A stretch of 64,000 nucleotides of DNA from JAJYSO01 sp964579505 (lineage in GTDB: Bacteria; Bacteroidota; Bacteroidia; Flavobacteriales; Flavobacteriaceae), in NCBI GenBank assembly GCA_964579505.1, contig CAZOGC010000014.1, forward strand, positions 4,646 through 68,645, read 5' to 3'. A program made the translations under genes and the position numbers. This document shows positions 8,171-17,417 of the stretch, piece after piece. The number at the start of each line of letters is the position of its first letter. The first letter of the stretch is position 1. A model generated the notes under the pieces. The model worked only from the letters and a program-made list of their open reading frames with translations, searched no databases and was not told the DNA's origin.

Positions 8171-10858
8171 TTACAACCTTCTATCCGGTTCACGGTGTTT
8201 ATCGTATTTTATAGAGCTTAGCACGCTGGCTTTTATACCAATAAAGAAATACCAAGATTGTCTAACACCAAAGGGAGTCCAATTAAAACTCATACGCCAA
8301 CTTTTTAAATCTCGTTCAAATCGTAATTGTGTATAGGTAAATCCATGGTTTTTTATATCGTATCCGGAGGAGAGCCCCACCTTCCACCGGGGTGATAATT
8401 CTACATCAGCAGAAAACATAATGGAGTGGGAGGAAATCTCGTTTTCTCTGTGTAAGTTGTTATAGGTCATGGTGTATGCAAGACGTAGGCTCCACGGTAT
8501 TTTATAATGATAGCGTTTGGTTTTATTTTCTTTGGGTTCCTCATCTTTTTGCTGGTTTCCAAAAGTGCCATCACTGTTCATGGATTTTCCAAAAAGATCA
8601 TCTTTACGTCCCCCATTTTTATAGGTTTCGTTCTCAGCATCTTTTTCTTTCCCGCCAAAATCTGAGTTAGAAAAGGAGTAATTAAAACTAATATTTCCTC
8701 GAGTAAGTCTAAGCAAACTCCCTCCATTTTCAATATTCAGTTTGTTTATACGCTGATTGTTGTTATTGAGTGCGTAGGGGTCTAAAGCTCCGTTGAAGTT
8801 AATACTCAACTTGTCTTTAATAATAGGAAGCGTTCCGCTAAAAGTGATGGGTTGCAAGTTTAAGGAGTCTGCAGCCAAATTATACGCAGTACTAAATCGT
8901 AAATTACTGAGCAGTTTGCGCTTTTCGGGTTCGGCACCTATAGAATCTGACTTTCGTATTTTGGCTTCAAAATCGTTTGTTATTGAAAACCCAATGCTAC
9001 TAGCATATTCTTTATTAGGTGCGCCAAACAGCGTGTTGGCAAAACGAGAGTATTCTACTACTTCTTGCGGCAATCCGGAGGTAGCTGGGATGAGATAAGT
9101 GTCGTAAAATTTCTCAAAAGATGGGGTCAAAGAATAACTAATAGAGGGTTTGATAACATGCCGAATGGCTTGTATTTTACTGTCTTTACCAAATTTAAAA
9201 ATACCGTAGACCGTGGTTCCTATACTGGCATTAAAGTTATAGGTTCTATAACTGTCAAATCCGCGCATGGTATCTGTTACAACCTCGCGTTTTGCAGTAT
9301 CATAAGATTGCTTAAACGTATTGAAAACCCATGTTTCATTATAATTAGCCCCCATACTTACACTAAGGTGTTTAAATAGTTTAAAATTGGTACTGAGGGG
9401 TATAGATTGTTGTATGCCGGTTTTGGCGTTGCGAAACATTTTAGGCGTAAAAAACAAGGAATCGGTGGTTCTAAAACGATTCTCGCCTCGGAGGTGATAT
9501 TGAAAGTTAATATTGTCTATAAACCCTTTTTTAATACCATCTTTAGGAGCAAATGGATAGATTCTTGATATACTGGCATCAAGTGTGGGCAGGGTCATGT
9601 TTATTTCTTGTGTTTGCGTGTTTTGGTTGTGTGTAGCCGTTACACTAAAACGAAATTGAGGCTCACCCGGAAAAGTTTTGGAGTAAGAAATAGAAGAACT
9701 TAGGTTGTTGTTTAAAAAATTACCCGAGTTCATTTGGTTAAGACTTTCACGGTAGTATTTACTACTTCCCATATTTACACTGGCAGAAAATCTAGAATTA
9801 GGACTGGACTTGGGGTCCTGAGAGTGACTCCAACGTATATTATAGATGGTATTCTCAGAAAAGTCTGGAAAACCGCGCTCACTGGTTAGTAATTTTTCAT
9901 AGCGAAAGCTAAAGTTACCGTTAAACTTATAGCGTTTAGCATAGTTAGATTGTAGTCGAAGACCATAGCTATTGTTGCTGTAATAATCACCCAAGACGGC
10001 TAAATCAAAATAATCGCTAATAGCAAAATAATACCCTCCGTTTTGTAGTGAGTAGCCTCTGTCTCGCGTATTTCCGATAGACGGAATAATAAATCCTGAA
10101 CTACGGTGTTTGGCTAGCGGAAAGTAACCAAAGGGAAGTCCTAAAGGAGTAGGAACGCCTTCTATATACATGTTTACAAGTCCGGAAACTACTTTTTTGC
10201 CCGGAACGAGTTTAATTTTTTGTGCCAAGAAGTAGTATTCGGGATCTTCAAGATCTTCAGAGGTTGTAAAAGTAGCGTGATCTATAAAAAGCACAGAATC
10301 GTTCACCCTTTTGCTAACTTCACCTTTCACTTTAAACTCGCTTTCTTCTGTCTGAAAATTATAGATAAGGGCTTTTTTAGAGTCTACATTATAAAGAATA
10401 CTATCGGCAATTACTTCTCTGTTTCCTTGTGTAAAAACAGGTTTCTGACTATAAGCACCGGAAGAATCAATAATACCACGGGCAAAAACTTCATGTTTGT
10501 TATTGTCCATCACAATATTTCCGGCGGTTAATTTCATGTCGCCATATTCTACATAAGCTTTATCGTATAAATACAGTTTCTTCTCCTTAAAATCCCACCG
10601 CATAATGCTATCAGCACCTTGTTTCATATCATACTTTAAGATACTTTTTTTGCGCGTACTGTCAATTTGAGTAGAATCTTTTATTTTTACGCTATCGCGT
10701 ACGAAATGGGTTAATGAATCGTTAGTGTAAAAGGAGCTATCGTTTTCTATAGGAATGACTTTATGTTGCAGCGTATCAATATCTTGAGCCACGGCCAATT
10801 TGACCCCAAGAAAGGCTATTATACAAAAGAAAAGTATGTTGGGTCTGTATATTTGCAA
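8171..10858 (-). CDS. lptD: LptD-like outer-membrane LPS assembly protein
   Basis: 895-residue outer-membrane protein expected to insert lipopolysaccharide into the outer leaflet. It begins with a signal peptide (RPNILFFCIIAFLGVKLAVAQ), followed by a short Ser/Asp-rich linker, an OstA-type beta-jellyroll (about residues 80-240: MKLTAGNIVMDNNKHEV), then a long beta-barrel with repeating aromatic strands (for example GYYFAISDYFDLAVLGDYYSN). Bacteroidota proteins of this type lack much similarity to E. coli LptD, so this is a family-level assignment. The start codon is TTG at 10858; a -7 box at 10903-10910 fits it. It is divergent from the amidase gene. Confidence 0.88.
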   Translation of the reverse strand: MQIYRPNILFFCIIAFLGVKLAVAQDIDTLQHKVIPIENDSSFYTNDSLTHFVRDSVKIKDSTQIDSTRKKSILKYDMKQGADSIMRWDFKEKKLYLYDKAYVEYGDMKLTAGNIVMDNNKHEVFARGIIDSSGAYSQKPVFTQGNREVIADSILYNVDSKKALIYNFQTEESEFKVKGEVSKRVNDSVLFIDHATFTTSEDLEDPEYYFLAQKIKLVPGKKVVSGLVNMYIEGVPTPLGLPFGYFPLAKHRSSGFIIPSIGNTRDRGYSLQNGGYYFAISDYFDLAVLGDYYSNNSYGLRLQSNYAKRYKFNGNFSFRYEKLLTSERGFPDFSENTIYNIRWSHSQDPKSSPNSRFSASVNMGSSKYYRESLNQMNSGNFLNNNLSSSISYSKTFPGEPQFRFSVTATHNQNTQTQEINMTLPTLDASISRIYPFAPKDGIKKGFIDNINFQYHLRGENRFRTTDSLFFTPKMFRNAKTGIQQSIPLSTNFKLFKHLSVSMGANYNETWVFNTFKQSYDTAKREVVTDTMRGFDSYRTYNFNASIGTTVYGIFKFGKDSKIQAIRHVIKPSISYSLTPSFEKFYDTYLIPATSGLPQEVVEYSRFANTLFGAPNKEYASSIGFSITNDFEAKIRKSDSIGAEPEKRKLLSNLRFSTAYNLAADSLNLQPITFSGTLPIIKDKLSINFNGALDPYALNNNNQRINKLNIENGGSLLRLTRGNISFNYSFSNSDFGGKEKDAENETYKNGGRKDDLFGKSMNSDGTFGNQQKDEEPKENKTKRYHYKIPWSLRLAYTMTYNNLHRENEISSHSIMFSADVELSPRWKVGLSSGYDIKNHGFTYTQLRFERDLKSWRMSFNWTPFGVRQSWYFFIGIKASVLSSIKYDKHREPDRRL

Positions 10859-10902
10859 GGCTTTAGGTACTGTTTTGTAAAATGGCTCGCTTTTAACGCG
10901 GT

Positions 10903-10937
10903 CAAAATTAAGTATTATTTTGAAAGCGGCTCTTCAA
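10903..10937 (-). promoter_or_regulatory. Candidate lptD promoter
   Basis: Minus strand: TAATTTTG at 10910-10903 matches the -7 consensus TAnnTTTG; the nearest upstream TTG (10937-10935) is 24 nt away, slightly more than the usual 17-23. The predicted start near 10898 leaves a leader of about 40 nt before the TTG start of lptD and supports that start. Confidence 0.38.
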
Positions 10938-11003
10938 TTTTGCTAAAAATGGGCGACAATTGTATATTGCTCCCTAAAATAATAACTACTAAATAAACGA
11001 CAA

Positions 11004-12092
11004 TTGAAATATCTCATTTTATCTGCGCTGTTCTTTTTTTCGATTTTATCGTATGGCAATACGGCAGTTGATTCAACCGGACGAAAATTTGTAGTGGTCA
11101 TTGATGCCGGTCATGGTGGTAAAGACCCGGGCGCTTCACACCACGGGCATGTAGAAAAAGAAGTAGCTCTTGGGGTGACTCTAAAAGTGGGGAAAGCGTT
11201 AGAAAAACACAGCGATATTAAGGTGATTTATACCCGTAAAACCGATGTTTTTATTCCACTAAAAGGCCGAGCAGAGATTGCTAATAAGGCAGATGCTGAT
11301 TTGTTTGTTTCTATTCACTGTAATTCTAATAATAGTGAGCGCCCATATGGATCAGAAACATTTGTTTTAGGGTTGTGGGATAACGATCGAAATTTAAAAA
11401 TAGCCATGCGTGAAAACTCGGTTATTTATTTAGAAGACAATTACAAAGTTACCTATGATGGATTTGATCCGAATTCTCCGGCTTCTTATATTGGATTGAC
11501 CATGGAGCAAGAAGTATATTTAGGACAAAGTATATTATTAGCGAGTGATATTCAGAAAGAATTTGGGCGAATAGACCGGCGTAATCGCGGGGTAAAAAAA
11601 GCCGGGTTTTTAGTGTTACGCGAAACCTATATGCCGAGTGTTTTAGTAGAAACAGGATTTATATCTAACCGCTCTGAAGGGCGTTATCTCGATTCTAAAC
11701 ACGGTCAGAGTCAATTGGCATCGGCTATTGTTAAAGGAATATTAGCTTATAAAAACACCTTAAATTTAAATGCTACGACTGTTCAACGCCAGCCGTCACA
11801 GCCGCAGCAAAAAAGTGTTTATAAGGGAATAACTTTTCGGGTACAGATTGCTGCTGGCGCTAAGAAATTAGCAGCAAAGCCTTATAATTTTCGTGGACTA
11901 ACAGGTGTTGATCGAGAAAAAGAAGGAGGACTGTATAAGTATTATTATGGCGAAACTTCAGACTATACCCAAATAAAAAAAATGCGTAAAGAAGCTAAAC
12001 AAAAGGGATATGTGGCCTCTTATATTGTGGCTTTTGTAAATGGGAAAAAAATGACTGTCCGGAAAGCTATAGAACAGTACGGAAAAAAGTAA
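11004..12092 (+). CDS. N-acetylmuramoyl-L-alanine amidase (Amidase_3) with SPOR-like C-terminus
   Basis: 362-residue exported zinc amidase that cleaves the bond between MurNAc and L-Ala in peptidoglycan, likely for daughter-cell separation. It has a signal peptide (residues 1-20), the catalytic domain with DAGHGGKDPGA (Zn ligand His37), Glu51, SIHCNS (His105) and the catalytic glutamate in VLVETGFISN. Residues about 272-355 look like a SPOR domain, which binds denuded septal glycan. The start is TTG at 11004. It is followed by the MlaD-type gene 145 bp downstream; an amidase-MlaD pair divergent from lptD is a familiar flavobacterial arrangement (from memory). Confidence 0.92.
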   Translation: MKYLILSALFFFSILSYGNTAVDSTGRKFVVVIDAGHGGKDPGASHHGHVEKEVALGVTLKVGKALEKHSDIKVIYTRKTDVFIPLKGRAEIANKADADLFVSIHCNSNNSERPYGSETFVLGLWDNDRNLKIAMRENSVIYLEDNYKVTYDGFDPNSPASYIGLTMEQEVYLGQSILLASDIQKEFGRIDRRNRGVKKAGFLVLRETYMPSVLVETGFISNRSEGRYLDSKHGQSQLASAIVKGILAYKNTLNLNATTVQRQPSQPQQKSVYKGITFRVQIAAGAKKLAAKPYNFRGLTGVDREKEGGLYKYYYGETSDYTQIKKMRKEAKQKGYVASYIVAFVNGKKMTVRKAIEQYGKK

Positions 12093-12205
12093 GCGTTCGT
12101 ATGTTTTTGTAAAGAAAACCCTGATGAGCCTTTTGTAAAGCCACTTTTCACAGACTTTATTGCAAAAAGTTATACGCATCTAGCGGGTGTTTTATTATTA
12201 ATCCT

Positions 12206-12213
12206 TAGATTTG
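12206..12213 (+). promoter_or_regulatory. Probable -7 box before the MlaD-type gene
   Basis: TAGATTTG matches TAnnTTTG, but no TTG lies at the expected distance upstream. Transcription would start near 12218, which rules out a TTG start at 12211 and supports the TTG at 12238. Confidence 0.4.
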
Positions 12214-12237
12214 CGACGAACAAAAATTTACGTTTTT

Positions 12238-13197
12238 TTGAAGATATCTAGAGAAGTAAAAACTGGTATATTGGCCGCTATAGCTATTGTAGTGGTTATT
12301 TTTGGCTATAGCTTTATGAAAGGACAGAATATTTTTAGTTCTAGCCGTCAACTATATGTAGTATACGACAATGTAGATGGACTTTCTAGTTCTGCCAATA
12401 TTACGATTAACGGCCTAAAAGTGGGTAATGTTTCAGATGTGGCTTTTTTGGACAACAGTGGAAAAATTTTGGTCACAATGTTGATTGATAGTCGTTTCGA
12501 TTTTTCTAAAAACAGTACAGCCGAAATCTATAAAAATGGATTTATTGGGGGGAAAGCCATAAAAATTATTACAAGCAATGAAGGGCCTAGCGCTAAATCT
12601 GGAGATACGCTAAAAAGCAGATATGAACCGGGAATGGTGCAACACCTGTTAGGTAGTTTGGGTCCACTCGAACAAAAATTAGAAAGCGTTTTAGGAGGGT
12701 TAGATACCCTGGTGCACAGCTTAAATACCGTATTAGATCGTCCGGGGCAAAAAGACATGAAATCTACATTGGCTGATTTGAGCGCCACCATGAATAATCT
12801 TAAAAATGTGACAGCCCATGTTGATGAACTTTTGGCCAAAAACACCACTAAATTAGACACTACGTTTACTAATTTGAGTGAAGTAGCTTATAACTTTAGT
12901 CGCGTTTCAGATTCATTGGCACAGATAAAAATAAAACCTCTTCTCAATAAGTTCAATACAATCTTAACCAATTTTAAAAATATTTCAACGAAGCTTAACG
13001 AGGGGCAAGGTACTGCCGGTAAGTTACTGAATGATGATACGTTATATACCAATTTAGAACATGCTTCTAAGCAGTTAGAGGAACTTATTCAAGACATCAA
13101 ATTGCATCCTAGACGTTATATTGATTTAAAATTTTCTATTTTTGGGGGAAAGGATAAAGCAAAGCCCTATGAGAAGCCTGCTGATCCATTAAAATAA
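12238..13197 (+). CDS. MlaD/Mce family phospholipid-transport protein
   Basis: 319-residue MCE-domain protein, expected to be a periplasmic lipid-binding subunit of an MlaFEDB-type retrograde phospholipid transporter. Seen: N-terminal KISREVKTGILAA, one membrane span (about residues 8-27), the MCE fold (about 35-115: VYDNVDGLSSSANITING, NGFIGGKAIKI), then a long helical region with heptad-like repeats that may form the tunnel. The frame is open nine codons further upstream, but a TTG at 12238 gives the family's usual start and a -7 box overlaps the longer option. No MlaE or MlaF gene is nearby, so the permease and ATPase must be elsewhere. Confidence 0.88.
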   Translation: MKISREVKTGILAAIAIVVVIFGYSFMKGQNIFSSSRQLYVVYDNVDGLSSSANITINGLKVGNVSDVAFLDNSGKILVTMLIDSRFDFSKNSTAEIYKNGFIGGKAIKIITSNEGPSAKSGDTLKSRYEPGMVQHLLGSLGPLEQKLESVLGGLDTLVHSLNTVLDRPGQKDMKSTLADLSATMNNLKNVTAHVDELLAKNTTKLDTTFTNLSEVAYNFSRVSDSLAQIKIKPLLNKFNTILTNFKNISTKLNEGQGTAGKLLNDDTLYTNLEHASKQLEELIQDIKLHPRRYIDLKFSIFGGKDKAKPYEKPADPLK

Positions 13198-13206
13198 AAA
13201 TTTTAT

Positions 13207-14553
13207 ATGCACCTAGTTGCTCAAGCCATATTTATAGTAGCTCTTGCTTTTGGGGTAGGCTTTTTTGTACGCAATATTCGCCGTCTTCGCAGAAATATAA
13301 AACTGGGAAAACACCAAGATTTAACAGATCATAAAGGTAAACGATTTGCCAACATGACCCGTGTAGCGCTCGGGCAATCAAAAATGGTAGTTCGTCCTAT
13401 TCCGGGGTTGATGCACATTTTTGTGTATGTGGGATTTGTATTGATAAATATAGAAATATTAGAAATTATAGTTGATGGTATTTTTGGTACCCATCGCATT
13501 TTTGCCGCTACTTTGGGCTCCTTTTATAGCTTTTTGATTGGTTTCTTTGAGGTATTGGCCTTCTTGGTGCTTTTTGGCGTAATTATTTTTTGGATTCGTC
13601 GAAATATTGTCAGAATTAAACGTTTTTGGTCTAGAGAGATGAAAGGTTGGCCAAAAAACGATGGAAACAACATTCTTTATTTTGAAATGATTTTGATGTT
13701 GCTGTTTTTAACGATGAATGCAGCAGACCATCAATTACAAATACTGCATTACGGTCATTACTATAAAGAATCTCTCGGTATTGTGGGTGCCTTTCCTATC
13801 AGCGATTTTATCAGACCGCTGTTTGAAGGGGTGAGTGCCGCCACATTGGCCATTATAGAGCGTTCTGCTTGGTGGCTACATATTCTGGGAATTTTATTTT
13901 TCCTTAATTATTTATACTATTCAAAACATTTGCATATTCTATTAGCATTTCCAAATACCTATTATGCTAAGCTTACGCCGAAAGGGAAGTTAGATAATTT
14001 GACAGCGGTAACAAAAGAGGTTGAGCTAATGATGGATCCTAATGCTGATCCTTTTGCAGCAGCTCCTGAAGAGGGAGAAGAGAGCGAACCCGGAAAATTT
14101 GGAGCGAGTGATATTACCGATTTGAGTCGTGTGCAACTTATGAATGCGTACACCTGTACAGAATGTGGTCGGTGTACTTCTGTCTGTCCGGCTAATCAAT
14201 CCGGTAAATTACTATCACCGCGCCGCATTATGATGGCTACTCGAGATCGTACCGAAGAAATAGGTAAAATCATAGACCAAAATGGAAGTTTTGAAAGTGA
14301 TGGAAAACAATTATTAGACGATTATATTTCACGCGAAGAATTGTGGGCTTGTACTACCTGTAATGCCTGTGTAGAGGCTTGTCCGGTGGGAATTGACCCA
14401 CTGTCTATCATTATGAATATGCGTCGCTATTTGGTAATGGAAGAAAGTGGCGCGCCACAAGAGTTAAACGTAACCATGACGAATATAGAAAACAATGGTG
14501 CACCATGGCCCTATAATCAGCAAGATCGTTTAAATTGGGCTAAGGAGGAATAG
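13207..14553 (+). CDS. Membrane-bound iron-sulfur oxidoreductase subunit (two 4Fe-4S clusters)
   Basis: 448-residue protein with an N-terminal membrane half (spans near residues 5-22, 70-90, 105-130, 158-172 and 222-240) resembling the haem-carrying subunit of NarI/HdrE type, and a cytosolic ferredoxin-like half. Two CxxCxxCxxxCP motifs are intact: Cys317/320/323/327 and Cys382/385/388/392. It probably passes electrons between a quinone pool and a soluble partner. In related genomes a CCG-domain (HdrD/LutA-like) gene usually follows directly; here the next gene is pgi on the other strand, so the partner is missing from the locus. It starts 9 bp after the MlaD-type gene and is probably cotranscribed. 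Confidence 0.9.
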   Translation: MHLVAQAIFIVALAFGVGFFVRNIRRLRRNIKLGKHQDLTDHKGKRFANMTRVALGQSKMVVRPIPGLMHIFVYVGFVLINIEILEIIVDGIFGTHRIFAATLGSFYSFLIGFFEVLAFLVLFGVIIFWIRRNIVRIKRFWSREMKGWPKNDGNNILYFEMILMLLFLTMNAADHQLQILHYGHYYKESLGIVGAFPISDFIRPLFEGVSAATLAIIERSAWWLHILGILFFLNYLYYSKHLHILLAFPNTYYAKLTPKGKLDNLTAVTKEVELMMDPNADPFAAAPEEGEESEPGKFGASDITDLSRVQLMNAYTCTECGRCTSVCPANQSGKLLSPRRIMMATRDRTEEIGKIIDQNGSFESDGKQLLDDYISREELWACTTCNACVEACPVGIDPLSIIMNMRRYLVMEESGAPQELNVTMTNIENNGAPWPYNQQDRLNWAKEE

Positions 14554-14722
14554 AATATTTTCTTCCTTATTCTTTCTCATCTTAATTAAAGGCAACTCAC
14601 TTAACTTTTCTCACCCACCTTGTTTGAGTATAGAATCAATCGTACCGCATTTTAATTGCTATATCTGTATATAGAATAGATGAGCGCGTATGTTTTGATT
14701 AAGTTTTGTATTTAGCTTAAAA

Positions 14723-16327
14723 TTATTGTGCTAGATAATTTTTTATCAGAGAAGCCGTAGAACTGTCTAATTTTTCTAATTTGGGGTCTTTAAACTGTTG
14801 TAAGATGTTGTTGGCTAGTTGTTTTCCTAATTCAACTCCCCACTGGTCATAACTAAAAATATTCCAGATTACTCCTTCAACAAAAATGCGATGCTCATAT
14901 AAAGCTAATAAGCTACCTAAACTTTTTGGGGTGAGTTTATCAATTAAAATGGTAGTTGAAGGCCTGTTACCTTCAAATATTTTAAAGGGAATACGTTTGT
15001 TGCGTTCTTCTTCGGGTAGGTCTTTTAATTCTTCTTTTACTTCCTCTTTCGCTTTTCCTTTTAAAAGTGCCTGTGTTTGGGCAAAAAAGTTAGCCATTAA
15101 TTTACGATGACTAGCCGGATTTCTATAAATAGGTTTTTTATATCCAATAAAATCACAGGGAATTAATTTAGTACCTTGGTGAAGTAATTGAAAAAAAGCG
15201 TGTTGAGCGTTGGTTCCGGTAGAACCCCAAATTACGGTTCCGGTTTGATAGTGAATTGGCTCTCCGGTTCTCGATACACTTTTTCCATTACTTTCCATTA
15301 CGGCTTGCTGTAAATAAGGTACTAAGCGCTCTAAATATTGTGTATAAGGAATAACAGCTTCTGTTTCTACCTGAAAAAAGTTATTATACCAAACACTGAG
15401 TAAACCTAATATAACCGGAATATTTTCTTCAAAATCGGTATGTGCAAAATGAGTATCCATTTCGTTGGCACCGTTTAGTAATTTTTGGTAATTATCAAAT
15501 CCAATGGCACAACAAATAGCGAGTCCTACGGCGCTCCATAAAGAAAAACGACCGCCAACCCAGTCCCACATAGGGAAGATATTCTTTTTAAGAATGCCAA
15601 ATTTATTGGCTGCTTCTACGTGAGAAGATACCGCTACAAAATGACGACTCATAGCCTTTCTACCAGCCGATTTAAGAAACCATTTTCTAAAATATTTGGC
15701 ATTACTTAAAGTCTCTAGAGTAGAAAAACTCTTAGAAACAATTATAAAAAGAGTAGTTTCCGGATTTAATTTTTTACAGAGTTCAGCACTCGGATCCCCA
15801 TCAACATTAGAGATGAAATGCATTTTTAAATGGTTGCGATAGGGTTGTAGTGCTTCAATAGCCATTCTGGGACCTAAATCGCTCCCACCAATTCCGATAT
15901 TAACTACATCGGTAATAGGTTTTTGAGTATAACCAGTCCAACTTCCATTAATGATAGCTTGTGAGAAGGTGCACATTCTTTCTAGAGTCTGCATCACTTC
16001 TGTTGGCTTCTTTTTGGCTCGTAAGGCGGTATGTAAAACAGCTCGCCCTTCAGTTTCGTTTATTTTGCTTCCTTCAAACTGTTGATTAATGGCTTCTTTT
16101 AAGCCGGCTTCTTCGGCTAATTGTAATAGTAAAGATTTGGTTTCCTTTGTTATTCTATTTTTAGAATAATCTACCCAGAAATTTTCCCATTCAATGCTAA
16201 AATCATGTGCTCGATTCGGATTTTTGGCAAACCAACTGCTCATATGTTGCTCTTTTATAGCTTCATAATGTTTACCAAGTTTTTTCCATGAACTGGTTTG
16301 TGTGGGATTTATCTTGGGTAATGCCAT
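14723..16327 (-). CDS. pgi: Glucose-6-phosphate isomerase
   Basis: 534-residue cytosolic glycolytic enzyme interconverting glucose-6-phosphate and fructose-6-phosphate. It carries DWVGGRFSLWSAVGL (PGI signature 1 region), the catalytic Glu in MESNGKS, the catalytic His region GTNAQHAFFQLLHQG, and signature 2 as GVIWNIFSYDQWGVELGK near the C-terminus. An in-frame ATG eight codons upstream exists, but MALPKINP at 16325-16327 matches the family start, and a TAATTTTG box (16349-16356) overlaps the longer version. The 169 bp separating it from the Fe-S gene hold no recognisable gene or strong hairpin. Confidence 0.96.
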   Translation of the reverse strand: MALPKINPTQTSSWKKLGKHYEAIKEQHMSSWFAKNPNRAHDFSIEWENFWVDYSKNRITKETKSLLLQLAEEAGLKEAINQQFEGSKINETEGRAVLHTALRAKKKPTEVMQTLERMCTFSQAIINGSWTGYTQKPITDVVNIGIGGSDLGPRMAIEALQPYRNHLKMHFISNVDGDPSAELCKKLNPETTLFIIVSKSFSTLETLSNAKYFRKWFLKSAGRKAMSRHFVAVSSHVEAANKFGILKKNIFPMWDWVGGRFSLWSAVGLAICCAIGFDNYQKLLNGANEMDTHFAHTDFEENIPVILGLLSVWYNNFFQVETEAVIPYTQYLERLVPYLQQAVMESNGKSVSRTGEPIHYQTGTVIWGSTGTNAQHAFFQLLHQGTKLIPCDFIGYKKPIYRNPASHRKLMANFFAQTQALLKGKAKEEVKEELKDLPEEERNKRIPFKIFEGNRPSTTILIDKLTPKSLGSLLALYEHRIFVEGVIWNIFSYDQWGVELGKQLANNILQQFKDPKLEKLDSSTASLIKNYLAQ

Positions 16328-16348
16328 GTGTATTTGAATTTTGTGGGG

Positions 16349-16356
16349 CAAAATTA
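16349..16356 (-). promoter_or_regulatory. Probable -7 box of pgi
   Basis: TAATTTTG on the minus strand, 22 nt before the pgi ATG, matches TAnnTTTG. No TTG at the expected spacing was found, so the promoter call is tentative. Confidence 0.35.
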
Positions 16357-16423
16357 TTATTTTTTTGGGAGTAGTCTCTTTATACGGGTGTTTTTTACAA
16401 AATTATAAGAAATGGTTACTTAC

Positions 16424-17203
16424 TCATTTATCTTTTAAAATTCGGTATTTTTCATAACAGTCATTAATGGCTTCCAAAATTTGTAAGTCATTAGCTGTTT
16501 TAATAAAGGTTTTGGAGTAATTACAGTGTCTTAGAATGTTGTTAATCTCGCTTTTGCTTACTTGCAACAGTACCGCAATGGTTTCTCGATCAAATTTTTG
16601 TTCAAGAAGATGTTGAATTTCATCGTCATCTTTCATTTCCTGAAGCTTTCGCATTTGTCGAGGCTTGTTTCCAAAGAGGTTGTGTAAAAAATCTATGGGG
16701 CTAAAAATAGAAGAGAGGGTTTTAGAAAAACCAGTGGGTTGCTCAGCTCCTCCTTCATACCCTAGTCCTAATCCGGCTATGCGGTATTGTAAATTGTTGT
16801 ATATCGGAATGTTTTTAGCATCAATTTCTAGGTAACCGGTAAGTTTTAAGGCATTTACTTGTACGGGCTCTAAGGCAATGGCAGATTCTGTCATTTTCAC
16901 TTTTACATGCCCGTATTTTATCCAATCTTTGGTAACACGTACTTGCATGGATTGAAATCCTAAAAAAGTAAAATACAAGGTGTCATTTACAGCGGCCTGA
17001 ATGGTAAAGGAGCCATCTTTGTGTGAAACGGATCCGTTAACACGTGTAAGATTTATAATGTTAACGTTATTTAAGGGGTCATCATTAGCCGCGTTCAAAA
17101 CAGTCCCTTTAATGGTGCTAACTCCGGTTTCCTCTTGGGCATGCGTAATTAAGCCAAAACAAAAGACAAATAGAATGAGGAATAATGTTTTATGGTAGTC
17201 CAT
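16424..17203 (-). CDS. Carboxypeptidase-regulatory-like domain protein, exported
   Basis: 259-residue protein with a signal peptide (KTLFLILFVFCFGLITHAQ), then a CarboxypepD_reg-like beta-sandwich (about residues 28-110: STIKGTVLNAANDDPLNNVNI, DTLYFTFLGFQSMQV), of the kind found at the N-terminus of TonB-dependent receptors. There is no plug or barrel afterwards. The C-terminal part (about 165-259) is charged and helical and I do not recognise it. The start at 17201-17203 puts the signal peptide at the N-terminus; the frame is open 17 codons upstream. It is a stand-alone periplasmic or outer-membrane-associated protein of unknown function. Confidence 0.8.
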   Translation of the reverse strand: MDYHKTLFLILFVFCFGLITHAQEETGVSTIKGTVLNAANDDPLNNVNIINLTRVNGSVSHKDGSFTIQAAVNDTLYFTFLGFQSMQVRVTKDWIKYGHVKVKMTESAIALEPVQVNALKLTGYLEIDAKNIPIYNNLQYRIAGLGLGYEGGAEQPTGFSKTLSSIFSPIDFLHNLFGNKPRQMRKLQEMKDDDEIQHLLEQKFDRETIAVLLQVSKSEINNILRHCNYSKTFIKTANDLQILEAINDCYEKYRILKDK

Positions 17204-17417
17204 GAACGGTTTTACGATTCGTTTTTTTGTGTGCAATAATTTTACCAAAAGCAATAATACAATATATTTTTAGAAATTTTTTACACCTGTTTGCAACAAA
17301 ATAATTCTGTAATGCAATGTAAATTTCCCCTAAAATATTTATTTTCAAAGATAAGCATTCAAAATAAGCCTTTTCCTAAAATAAGTATATTAAATGTTAT
17401 CTTTTTCTAAAAGAAGA

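Noticed and set aside
12163..12210. TTG at 12160 as -33 element for the MlaD-type gene
   Set aside because: Spacer would be 43 nt, far beyond the accepted range.
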